Assembly: GCF_900170035.1 (NCBI RefSeq)
Contig: NZ_LT828546.1
Location: 234,694 to 274,785, forward strand
Direction: 5' to 3'
Length of the DNA: 40,092 nt
Origin: Desulfamplus magnetovallimortis
GTDB lineage: Bacteria > Desulfobacterota > Desulfobacteria > Desulfobacterales > Desulfobacteraceae
This document shows, piece by piece, positions 19,786 through 27,379 of this stretch (position 1 is the first letter of the stretch; each line of letters opens with the position of its first letter). A program made the translations under genes and the position numbers. The notes beneath the pieces are model-generated. The model did no database searches, had not been told where the DNA came from, and worked only from the letters and a program-made list of their open reading frames with translations.

Positions 19786-19899
19786 ACGACTTTCATTGTT
19801 TCGATTGTGGCGGTGAGATGCCATGTACCTTACATGAAAGTCGCCAAGATTACTAAAAAGGAATGGCTTGATGTGAGATGCCATGTACCTTACATGAAA
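19786..19899 (+). repeat. R5 repeat plus exact 27-bp duplication in the leader
   Basis: The R5 part (19786-19830) starts acgactttcat and contains tcgattgtggcggt and gccatgtac; it matches 34271-34315 in reverse. A 27-base segment, from gtgagatgccatgt to cttacatgaaa, occurs at 19813-19839 and again, identically, at 19873-19899, exactly 60 bases apart. In addition cgactttcat (19787-19796) is mirrored by atgaaagtcg (19834-19843), so the leader RNA can fold. The second copy ends about 27 bases before the start codon. Confidence 0.75.
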
Positions 19900-19926
19900 A
19901 AGAGATGAGTCAAGGAGAAATTCACT

Positions 19927-21246
19927 ATGGGTGAAGCAGTAATTAAAATTGGAAAAAAACGCAAAAGTTTTTTCAAAGACAAGGTTATGGCCCTTCTGCC
20001 TGACGGTGGAAACCTCAATGCCTGCCTGACATGTGGTGCCTGCGCGTCAGGATGTCCAGCAACCGGACTTGAGGGCATGGATCCCAGAAAATTTCTGAGA
20101 ATGGCAGCACTTGGAATGGATGAGGAGATTCTTACCAGCAACTGGGTCTGGATGTGCTCAATGTGCCAAAGATGCGTATATGTATGTCCCATGGAGATAA
20201 ATATTCCCCAACTTGTTTACAATGCAAGGGCACAATGGCCAAGGGAAACCCGTCCAAAGGGAATACTTGGATCATGCGATGCTGCACTTTCCAATGAATC
20301 AGGAAGTGCCATGGGTACTCCCATGGAAGATTTTGAATTTGTAGTGGGCGATGTCCTTGAAGAGTACAGGGAAGCCCAGCCGGAATTTGAAGAGATGGAA
20401 GCCCCCATTGACAAAGAAGGGGCAGAATTTGTTCTGAACCAGAATTCCCGTGAACCTGTAACCGAACCTGATGAACTTGTTCCCTTATGGAAAATACTCC
20501 ATCTTGTGGGTGCAAACTGGACTTACACCAGCAAGGGATGGGCAGGAGAAAACTACTGCATGTTCCTTTCTGATGACAAGTCATGGGAGCATCTGACACG
20601 CCAAAGTGTTGATGCAGCCCATAACGTGGGGTGCAAGACGTTTCTCAACACCGAGTGAGGGCACGTAACATTCTCAGTCCTGGCAGGACTGAAAAAATTC
20701 AACATTGAGCACAATTTTGAAGTTAAAAATATCTATGAGTATTATGCAAAATGGATAAGGGAAGGAAAACTTAAGGTAAACTCCGACTGGAACAAGGATC
20801 TGAAAATAAAATTTACGGTTCAAGACCCTTGTCAGATTGTGAGAAAATCCTATGGAGATGCAATTGCAGATGATCTTCGATTTGTAGTTAAATCAGTTGT
20901 TGGTGAAGAGAACTTCATTGACATGACCCCAAATAAATCAAACAACTTCTGCTGCGGCGGCGGTGGCGGTTTTCTCCAGTCAGGATTCAAAGAAGAGCGC
21001 CTGCTTTACGGCAAGATCAAGGATGACCAGATCAGAGCCACAAAGGCAGATTACTGCATTGCCGGGTGTCATAACTGCCATGCACAGATCCATGAACTCA
21101 GCGAACACTACGGTGGAAATTACCCTGTGGTACACCTCTGGACACTGATATGTCTTTCCCTTGGAATCCTTGGTCCAAATGAAAGGGAGTATCTCGGGGA
21201 TGACCTGAAAGAAGTGAATGTATTTCACCCTGAGACAGCCATGTAG
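19927..21246 (+). CDS. Selenocysteine-containing HdrD/HmcF/TmcB-like iron-sulfur protein, paralogue 1 (UGA = Sec244)
   Basis: Read through the in-frame TGA at 20656-20658, this is one 439-residue protein. Residues 1-120 carry two ferredoxin-type [4Fe-4S] motifs, CLTCGACASGCP and CSMCQRCVYVCP. Two CCG-type domains follow, as in HdrD, HmcF and TmcB. The second is complete: DPC, then NFCCGGGGGF and CHNC. In the first, the family usually has ECGH; here it reads E-UGA-GH, so selenocysteine replaces the cysteine. The frame is open on both sides of the UGA, the downstream half has conserved family motifs and no start of its own, and a hairpin follows 16 bases later. Such proteins pass electrons or reduce disulfides, usually with a membrane or flavin partner; none is encoded nearby. 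AAGGAG precedes the ATG. Annotation as two fragments or a pseudogene would be wrong unless the UGA is not decoded. The exact subfamily is uncertain. Confidence 0.88.
20656..20691 (+). promoter_or_regulatory. UGA codon and bacterial SECIS-like hairpin, paralogue 1
   Basis: After the TGA (20656-20658) and 16 bases, cagtcc and ggactg pair as a 6-bp stem (20675-20691) around the 5-base loop tggca. The loop begins 22 bases after the UGA and has G at its second position, which fits the general bacterial SECIS description as I know it. The element lies within the coding sequence. Confidence 0.75.
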
Positions 21247-21311
21247 CAGCAGAGACATAACTTCTGTTTTCTCCGTTTTTTGGGCACCTTCATATTATAC
21301 AGAATTTTTTG

Positions 21312-21361
21312 GGCATCCTTCATATCATATAGAAAGTGTAAACTGGCAAATGAAAGATGCC
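21312..21361. repeat. R2 element, compact copy
   Basis: Fifty bases running from ggcatccttcat to atgaaagatgcc, with gaaagtgtaaac inside. It appears to be the two R2 ends joined with little between them. A partial copy (gggcaccttcatattat) lies just upstream. Confidence 0.7.
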
Positions 21362-21446
21362 GTTTTTTGCCTGTAATATTACCCTGTTTTATAAATTTCG
21401 GTGCCTGTAATATTACTCTGTTTTCTACATTTTGGTGCCTGTAATA

Positions 21447-21484
21447 AAACCCATTTCAGATGATTATTCTGAAACGGGTTTTTT
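21447..21484 (+). terminator. Rho-independent terminator after paralogue 1
   Basis: AAACCCATTTCAG and CTGAAACGGGTTT form a stem of 13 positions with one mismatch around a loop of about eight bases, ending in a run of T. It lies about 200 bases after the stop of the first gene and before the second, so the two paralogues are probably transcribed separately, at least in part. Confidence 0.8.
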
Positions 21485-21601
21485 GCGTCCTTCTTACAAA
21501 AAAGATGAAATGGGTTGACATACTTCAAATTATAAGAGAAAAATATCCTACTTATGAAGTTATATTAAAAACCCAAGGGTCGTAGGTTTCTAAATCAATC
21601 A

Positions 21602-21644
21602 CTATATATGGTATTTTTAACCTTAATGAAGATACTATATATAG
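21602..21644. promoter_or_regulatory. 13-bp inverted repeat upstream of paralogue 2
   Basis: ctatatatggtat (21602-21614) is mirrored by atactatatatag (21632-21644) with a single G/A difference and a 17-base spacer. The right arm ends directly before an in-frame ATG at 21645 that lacks a ribosome site. It lies 60 bases before the likely true start. It could be an operator or an mRNA hairpin. Confidence 0.45.
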
Positions 21645-21704
21645 ATGTCATTTAAGAGAATAGAACTCATGACTGACGGGTCAAAAACGGAGGAGCAAAT
21701 CAAA

Positions 21705-23024
21705 ATGGGTGAAGCAGCAATAAAAATTGCAAAAAAACATAAAAGTGTTTTTAAAGACAAGGTTATGGAAATTCTGCCTGACGGCGGCAACCTCAATGCC
21801 TGTCTTACATGCGGGGCATGTGCATCCGGATGTCCAGCCACAGGACTTGAAGGCATGGATCCCAGAAAATTTCTGAGAATGGCAGCACTTGGCATGGATG
21901 AAGAGATACTCAGTACAAACTGGGTCTGGATGTGCTCAATGTGCCAAAGATGTATCTATGTCTGCCCAATGCAGATCAATATTCCCCAGCTTGTATATCA
22001 TGCCAGAAAATCATGGGCAAGGGATGACAAGCCCAAGGGAATTCTGGGTTCATGTGACATGGCTCTTAGAAATGATACATGCAGTGCAATGGGTGCCACT
22101 GAAGAGGATTTTGAGTTTGTTGTAACCGATGTACTTGAAGAGTACAGGGAGGCACAACCGGAATTTGCTGAAATGACAGCCGATGTCAACCGTGAAGGCG
22201 CCTATTATGTTCTCAATCAGAACTCAAGGGAACCTGTCACAGAACCTGATGAGATGGTACCTCTCTGGAAAATTCTCCACCTTGCCGGTGCTGACTGGAC
22301 ATACAGCTCAAAAGGCTTTGCTGCAGAGAACTACTGCATGTTCATGGCAGAAGATGAATCCTGGGAAAAAATTGTAAGAACCAAGGCCAAGGCTGTGGAT
22401 GATCTTGGGGCCAAGGTGTGGCTCAACACCGAGTGAGGGCACGAACTATTTGCAGTCCTGGCAGGACTGAAAAAATTCAACATTGAGCATAAATTTGAAA
22501 TCATGAGTATTATCCAGCTATACGCAAAATGGATACGTGAAGGTAAACTTAAACCAAGTTCAGAATGGAACAGGGAAAGAAAGATCAAATTCACTGTACA
22601 GGATCCATGCCAGCTTGTAAGAAAAACCCTTGGCGACCCTGTGGCTGAAGATCTTAGATATGTTGTAAAAGCTGTTGTTGGAGAGGAAAATTTTATTGAC
22701 ATGACTCCCAACAAATCCAACAACTTCTGCTGCGGTGGCGGTGGTGGTTTTCTACAGTCAGGCTTTCCTGATGCAAGACGAGCCTACGGCAAGACCAAGG
22801 CAAACCAGATACTTGCAACCAAGGCACAGTACTGCATTACACCATGCCATAACTGTCATGCACAGGTTCATGACCTAAGTGACGTTCACGATCACGCATG
22901 GCAGACTGTTCATCTGTGGACACTTCTTTGTCTCTCCCTTGGGATTCTCGGCCCCAATGAACGGGAATACCTTGGTGATGACCTTAAAGAAGTTGATGTT
23001 TTTCATCCTGAATCAGCCATGTAA
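21705..23024 (+). CDS. Selenocysteine-containing HdrD/HmcF/TmcB-like iron-sulfur protein, paralogue 2 (UGA = Sec244)
   Basis: Read through the TGA at 22434-22436, this gives 439 residues, the same length as paralogue 1, with the UGA at the same codon, 244. The proteins are roughly three quarters identical by eye. Conserved features are CLTCGACASGCP, CSMCQRCIYVCP, E-UGA-GH in the first CCG-type domain, and DPC, NFCCGGGGGF and CHNC in the second. The frame extends 20 codons upstream to 21645, but the ATG at 21705 has ggagg before it and aligns with the start of paralogue 1. It has its own leader, palindrome and probably promoter, so the copies may be expressed under different conditions. The role is expected to be electron transfer or thiol/disulfide chemistry with an unidentified partner. 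The duplication argues that the UGA is functional rather than a recent nonsense mutation. Confidence 0.88.
22434..22469 (+). promoter_or_regulatory. UGA codon and SECIS-like hairpin, paralogue 2
   Basis: The hairpin cagtcc-tggca-ggactg (22453-22469) starts 16 bases after the UGA (22434-22436), the same spacing and the same 17 bases as in paralogue 1, although the 13 bases just before it differ between the genes. That pattern suggests selection on the RNA structure. Confidence 0.75.
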
Positions 23025-23045
23025 AATATCAAGTTTGATGGTATC

Positions 23046-23127
23046 GTAAAAAGTCCAAAACGCCAAAGTCGCTATTAATAATTTCAGTGGGTTACGGCTA
23101 AAAAAATCCCAAAATCGGACTTTTTAC
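23046..23127. repeat. Inverted repeat after paralogue 2
   Basis: gtaaaaagtcc (23046-23056) is perfectly mirrored by ggactttttac (23117-23127), with 60 bases between them. It lies 22 bases after the stop codon of the second selenoprotein gene and may end its transcript or be a further dispersed element; only this copy is in the window. Confidence 0.5.
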
Positions 23128-23145
23128 AGGTTCATCAAGTTTTTT

Positions 23146-23304
23146 GGCATCTTTCATTTATAGGGTTACACTTTTTCTGAACCATGATTTTCATGATTAA
23201 GGGATTATCCTGATTTTTCATCATGTTAATCCTTAAATCATTTAATCATGGTTCAATATTTTCCAAAAAGTGTAACCTACTTTTGAGTTGATATGAAGGA
23301 TGCC
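23146..23304. repeat. R2 element with inner palindrome
   Basis: It runs from ggcatctttcattta to gatatgaaggatgcc, with ttacactttt and aaaagtgtaa inside. The centre is a second palindrome, tgaaccatgatttt at the left and aatcatggttca at the right. The architecture resembles the nested copy at 15073-15372. Confidence 0.75.
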
Positions 23305-23335
23305 TTTTTTTTGGACAGATCTTAAATAACTTCTC

Positions 23336-23510
23336 AAAATCGACACCTTATTGCTTTTTGAGCAGTTATTGAATTTGTCTGAATCAGGATAACCAGGATG
23401 AAAAGGATGCTCAGGATAAATAATCCTGCCTTATCTTGTTAATCTTGGACATCCTGATTCAGACAATGTTGACAAGGCTCAAAAGATCATAGGTGTCGGC
23501 TTTGAGTAAC
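23336..23510. repeat. R1 element, full-length copy
   Basis: About 175 bases with long imperfect inverted ends. The left arm has tcaaaatcgacacctta, ttttgagcagttatt and tgtctgaatcaggat (23376-23390). The right arm has atcctgattcagaca (23451-23465), gacaaggctcaaaag and aggtgtcggctttga. This copy shows the complete symmetry that the other copies display in part. Confidence 0.8.
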
Positions 23511-23580
23511 TTGCCAATCCACCTTCCCCCTCTCCACATCTGGAGAGGGAAAGTCATACCCCCCTCAGAACTTATTAATA

Positions 23581-23682
23581 TAGCTTTCCAGAAAAATATT
23601 TTATTTTTTGTCAAAAAAATTAATCTTGATAACAGATAGTTAGACTTTTCAATTATCAATTTAATGATCTGGAATACTATAG
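23581..23682 (-). repeat. R4 repeat, copy 2 (inverted)
   Basis: Reading the minus strand, it begins ctatagtattccagat and ends ttttctggaaagcta, matching 7976-8077 over about 100 bases with a modest number of changes. Confidence 0.8.
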
Positions 23683-23890
23683 CTATTTTGTCATTTCCGA
23701 CTTTTTTAAAAGACCATCAATGATCAATGCCAGCTCCTTCAACATCCCATACATAATCCTCACGCAAGAAAAGAGAAAAAATTTCAATTCCATGAAACAT
23801 TTTACTTGCTTATTTCCACTGTTTTCTATTAAGAACAGAAAAAGCCTAAAAATAAACATCCCCCAACATTTTCTGCAACAGGACTTAAAC

Positions 23891-25846
23891 ATGGATAATG
23901 AATCCAAAAATTCCAGCTACGAACAAATCTTGCACTATCATTCAAAGGAGACTAAAAGACCAGAAACAGAGCCATTGGTCAGCAGATTGCCATTTATTCT
24001 GGATCATCTCCCTGCATTTATTTTTATTCTGGATAAAAACCACTCTATCCAATATGCCAACCGCTTCTTTTTGCAGCATTTTGGCCACAATAACGGTAAT
24101 AACTGCTATCAGATAAAATATAAACGCACAGAGCCTTGTGAGCACTGCTCTATCTTTCATTACAATGATAAACAAAATTGTCAAAAAGCAGAATGGCACT
24201 GCGGTTACGACCAGAAGCACTATGAACTTTGCAACTATTCACTTACTGATGAAAGAGACAATTCAAATTTATTTAAAATAGCTATTGATATTACAACGCA
24301 TAAAAATGTTGCAAAAGAACTTGAAAAGTCAAAAAAACGTTTGGAAATGACTTTCAATGCAATTTCAGACTGGATATGTATTATAGACAAAGATCATAAA
24401 ATTCTTTTTTCCAACCCCAGCGTCGAGAAAATAGTAGGATTGCGGGAAAATGAGATTATAGGAGAATGTTGTCACCATGTAATACATAAAACCCGTCAGA
24501 CTCCCCTGAACTGTCCCCTTGAAAAAGCTGCAAGAACAAAAAAGCGTGAAACCCTGGAATTTCAGATTGAGGATGGCCGCTGGCTTCAGACAACAGTAGA
24601 TCCCTTTGAGTACAATGAAAATGGAGAACAGGCATTTGTTCACACAGTAAGGGATATTACTCCCATGAAACAACATGAGCAGGATACCATTGCTGCCCGA
24701 AAGGCTGAAGCCTTCTCAATCCTCTCTGGCGGTCTTGCCCATGATTACAACAATCTTCTGACAATCATATGGGGAAATATTTCCCTTTTAAAGGATAGTG
24801 CTAACAATCTCTATGATAGCAGATTGCTACAAGCCGTTGAAAAAGCCTGCGAACAGGCCAGAAACCTTACACACAACTTCATTACCCTTTCCCACTGCTC
24901 AATGCTGAGTCAATCCTCAACCAACATAAATGACATTATTGATAAAGCAATTAAAAATACAATATTTGACAATTCCATAAATATTTCCATTCATAATGAG
25001 GCAGACAGCCCTTTTATTGAAGCAGATCCAGATCTTCTTACTGCTGCAATCCAAAATATCATAACAAACTCAATTGAAGCTATGCCAAATGGCGGAGACT
25101 TTACAATTACAACAAAATCTGCACCATATATCCCCGGACTTCCTCAAAATAAAAAATATCTAAAATTGTCTTTAACAGATACAGGAAAAGGTATCCCAAA
25201 ATCTGATTTGCATAAGGTCTTTGATCCATATTTTTCCTCCAAACAGCTTGGAGTACGTAAAGGTATGGGTTTGGGACTTGCTATATCAAAGTCAATTATT
25301 GAAAAGCATGGAGGAAGTATCAATATTAATTCAAAGCTCAATAAAGGTTCCACAATAACAATAACCCTGCCCATGCCGGAAATCGATACAGACGCCTGTA
25401 AATGGAGAAAAATTCCTTCAGATCTTTTACGTCCCACAATTCTTTTCATGGAAGATGACCATATCATAAGAGAAATGATTGGCAATATGTTAAAATCAAT
25501 AAAATATGGAGCATTGCAGACTGCTGATGGACAGGAGGCTGTGGACATTTACCGGCAGACATTAAAAAACGGAAAGCCTATTGACCTGATTCTTCTTGAC
25601 CAGAATATCAAAGGCGGCATGGGTGGCATTGAGACGCTGAAAGAGCTTCGTAAACTGGGATTTCAGAAAAGGGCAATTGTGGTTACAGGCTCGCCAAGCT
25701 GCCCTGCAATAATTGACTTTAAAAAATATGGATTTGACGCAAGCCTTCTTAAACCTTTCACCATTGATGAACTGGAAGCTGTAATCAAGGCAAATATTGG
25801 CAAAAATTGTTCAAATTTTGATGGTGTCCCAAATCCGTTTATCTGA
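23891..25846 (+). CDS. Soluble hybrid histidine kinase with cysteine-rich PAS domains and receiver
   Basis: The chosen frame gives 651 residues without a membrane segment. A first PAS domain (about residues 35-140) carries six or seven cysteines, including EPCEHC and NCQKAEWHC. A second PAS (about 150-270) contains GECCHH and LNCP. HisKA follows with the histidine in SGGLAHDYNNLL, then HATPase (NSIEAMPNGG, DTGKGIP, GMGLGLAISKSI) and a receiver with LILLDQNIKGGMGG and LLKPF, so the acceptor Asp and Lys are kept. Cysteine-rich PAS domains suggest a redox, metal or iron-sulfur cue; that is inference. The ATG at 23891 has cagga before it. The frame is open back to 23720, but those codons have no ribosome site and unusual composition. 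No partner regulator is adjacent; the neighbour on the right is on the other strand. Confidence 0.88.
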   Translation: MDNESKNSSYEQILHYHSKETKRPETEPLVSRLPFILDHLPAFIFILDKNHSIQYANRFFLQHFGHNNGNNCYQIKYKRTEPCEHCSIFHYNDKQNCQKAEWHCGYDQKHYELCNYSLTDERDNSNLFKIAIDITTHKNVAKELEKSKKRLEMTFNAISDWICIIDKDHKILFSNPSVEKIVGLRENEIIGECCHHVIHKTRQTPLNCPLEKAARTKKRETLEFQIEDGRWLQTTVDPFEYNENGEQAFVHTVRDITPMKQHEQDTIAARKAEAFSILSGGLAHDYNNLLTIIWGNISLLKDSANNLYDSRLLQAVEKACEQARNLTHNFITLSHCSMLSQSSTNINDIIDKAIKNTIFDNSINISIHNEADSPFIEADPDLLTAAIQNIITNSIEAMPNGGDFTITTKSAPYIPGLPQNKKYLKLSLTDTGKGIPKSDLHKVFDPYFSSKQLGVRKGMGLGLAISKSIIEKHGGSININSKLNKGSTITITLPMPEIDTDACKWRKIPSDLLRPTILFMEDDHIIREMIGNMLKSIKYGALQTADGQEAVDIYRQTLKNGKPIDLILLDQNIKGGMGGIETLKELRKLGFQKRAIVVTGSPSCPAIIDFKKYGFDASLLKPFTIDELEAVIKANIGKNCSNFDGVPNPFI

Positions 25847-26038
25847 TAAGGAAACAGCTCTTCCGACAAACATTAACAGAGAGTTATCCACAGTTTTGGG
25901 ACACTACCGGTAAACGGTGATAGCTGGCATTCAACCACCCCGAATATGGAAATTTATATCTATTTTTACAGCAAACACTCATAGCCGATTTCGGCCACCC
26001 CCAATGATGAAAATGATGAGGGGTATTACACGGTAAAA
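25847..26038. other. Short convergent intergenic region
   Basis: Two convergent genes end here. The stretch from about 25995 to 26035 (cacccccaatgatgaaaatg, then acggtaaaa) loosely resembles a decayed R3 repeat. No terminator stands out. Confidence 0.3.
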
Positions 26039-27082
26039 TCACGACACAATCCACACTGTCATTTTCCGTGCCACATAGATCACCTTCCAGGGCACACGTC
26101 CAATATTAAAATCTGTTACATTGGATTGTCCCCTTCGGCCAAGGACAATGGTGTCGCACTTCTCCTCTTCTGCTGTTGCTGATATTACATCGCTTCTGGT
26201 GCTGGCTCCTGTTATTATTTTCTTTTTTATTCTGTCAACCGGAATACCGGCTGCCTGAAACCTTTGAGCTGCATCATCAATGGCAAGGGTTACCTTATCA
26301 AAAACCTTGTTTATCCAGCCCGGGCCATCCCCCATATTTTCATTTTTTCCCTGCCTCAATCCCAAATCCCTTAGCACGCTGCACAACACAATACGGCAAT
26401 CTGAACCTGCAACTGCTCTGATTGTGAAGTCAACTGCCTTTTTTGAACCAGGCGAGCCATCCAGTGCCAGAAAAATAGAGTTGTTTGCCCTCTGAACCCC
26501 TGCAAGAAGAATGGGAACAGAAGAGAGCTTTTCCACAATTTTTGTGGTTGTGCTTCCCATTACCATATTAAGCATGGCCCCTGCTCCCCGTCTTCTGGAA
26601 AGAAGTGCAAAATATCCTTTTGAGGCCTCATCAATGATATCCCTTGCAACGCCCCTTATCCGTTCCTGAATACGAAAAGATACTCTATCTTTTGTGTATC
26701 CTCCTGAAATGAGCTGCACCTTTGCCTCTTCCATAAAGTCTGTAATATAATGTCGCTGCTCGGTTTCCCATTGCGCTGTATCCGGCAAGGCAGGCTCATC
26801 ATTTAAAAAATCAATATTCATGTCCCAGTAAGCATCCGGCATGGGACTTAAAACATTGAAAAGAAGGATATCCTTTCCCATGAAGGGCTTGAAGTCACAC
26901 AGATATTGAATTGTTTTCAGGGATTTTTCAGAACCATCAAGGGCAACAAGAATTTTATTGCTGTTATCTTCACACTTTTTTGATTCTGACTTGCCTGTAT
27001 TGTCTGTAAATCTGGAATCTTTTATACTCTCCGGATCAACTGAACCATTTATATCATCTTTTTTAACTGAATTTTCAGACAT
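26039..27082 (-). CDS. Double-domain universal stress protein (UspA family)
   Basis: This 347-residue cytoplasmic protein has a polar N-terminal tail of about 40 residues, then two UspA domains (about 42-200 and 205-345). Each begins with the family strand, ILVALDGSEKS and IFLALDGSPGS. The first has a nucleotide-loop pattern GAGAMLNMVMGSTTT, close to the ATP-binding G-2x-G-9x-G-S/T. The second, GRRGQSNVTDFNIGRVP, keeps the glycines but lacks the final Ser/Thr, so the domains may differ in ATP binding. The start at 27082 has ggagg seven bases upstream. It is the last gene of the minus-strand transport and signalling cluster, separated from the receiver-CBS gene by repeats. A role in sensing energy status is plausible from the family and the neighbours, not shown. 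Confidence 0.9.
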   Translation of the reverse strand: MSENSVKKDDINGSVDPESIKDSRFTDNTGKSESKKCEDNSNKILVALDGSEKSLKTIQYLCDFKPFMGKDILLFNVLSPMPDAYWDMNIDFLNDEPALPDTAQWETEQRHYITDFMEEAKVQLISGGYTKDRVSFRIQERIRGVARDIIDEASKGYFALLSRRRGAGAMLNMVMGSTTTKIVEKLSSVPILLAGVQRANNSIFLALDGSPGSKKAVDFTIRAVAGSDCRIVLCSVLRDLGLRQGKNENMGDGPGWINKVFDKVTLAIDDAAQRFQAAGIPVDRIKKKIITGASTRSDVISATAEEEKCDTIVLGRRGQSNVTDFNIGRVPWKVIYVARKMTVWIVS

Positions 27083-27201
27083 ATCATCGCCTCCCTGTTA
27101 TTTTAGACGTTGCTGCATTGTCTCTTCTGTGATGCTTCTTGTTCCTGATTATCTTCTTGTTCCTGTCTGAATATAAGGATAAGCCATCCTTGAGAGCTGT
27201 T

Positions 27202-27379
27202 TACTAACTCAAAGTTGACACTTATGAGCTTCTGAGCATTGTCAATATTGTCTGAATCAGGATACCCGGGATTAACAAGATAAGTCAGGATTAGCCATCC
27301 TGAACATCCTTTTCATCCTGGTTATCTTGATTCAGACAAATGCAATAACTGCTGAAAAAGCAATAAGATATCAATTTTA
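27202..27379. repeat. R1 element, full-length copy
   Basis: The left arm has ctcaaagttgacac, tctgagcattgtcaa and tgtctgaatcaggat (27249-27263). The right arm has atcttgattcagaca (27324-27338), caataactgctgaaaaagca and ataagatatcaatttta. The layout equals that of 23336-23510. Confidence 0.78.

Larger units (their letters stand above)
19483..19926. other. Divergent intergenic region before the first selenoprotein gene
   Basis: No gene is seen. It contains a duplicated ttgctaataata (near 19577 and 19599), a candidate promoter at 19724-19751 and the R5 repeat with a duplicated 27-base segment at 19786-19899. Transcription of hrpA leaves to the left and of the iron-sulfur gene to the right. Confidence 0.5.
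21247..21704. other. Intergenic region between the two selenoprotein genes
   Basis: No gene is seen. It holds a compact R2 copy (21312-21361) with a partial one before it, a direct repeat of ggtgcctgtaat (near 21400 and 21434), a terminator (21447-21484), a TTGACA at 21515-21520 without a well-spaced -10 box, and a palindrome at 21602-21644. Confidence 0.55.
23025..23890. other. Long repeat-rich intergenic region
   Basis: No gene was recognised in about 860 bases. In order it holds an 11-bp inverted repeat (23046-23127), an R2 element (23146-23304), a full R1 element (23336-23510) and the second R4 copy (23581-23682). The last 200 bases are AT-rich and include an open upstream extension of the next kinase that I do not believe is translated, because neither of its ATGs has a ribosome site. 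Confidence 0.6.

Noticed and set aside
19813-19899. 27-bp direct repeats as a minimal CRISPR or attachment site pair
   Set aside because: Only two copies, no spacer series, no integrase or tRNA gene, and one copy is part of the R5 repeat.
20656-20658. In-frame TGA read as a pseudogene or frameshift error in the iron-sulfur gene
   Set aside because: The same codon is UGA in the neighbouring paralogue, both downstream halves are intact, and the lost residue is the family's conserved Cys.
21515-21520. TTGACA as the -35 box of selenoprotein gene 2
   Set aside because: No acceptable -10 hexamer lies 16-18 bases downstream; TATAAG is only 10 bases away.
23720-23890. N-terminal extension of the cysteine-rich kinase
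   Set aside because: The codons lie in AT-rich intergenic sequence, neither ATG has a ribosome site, and the PAS domain starts well after the ATG at 23891.
25884-25892. TTATCCACA, a perfect DnaA-box word
   Set aside because: It is single, with no cluster of boxes, no AT-rich unwinding region and no dnaA or dnaN nearby; a chance match is likely.
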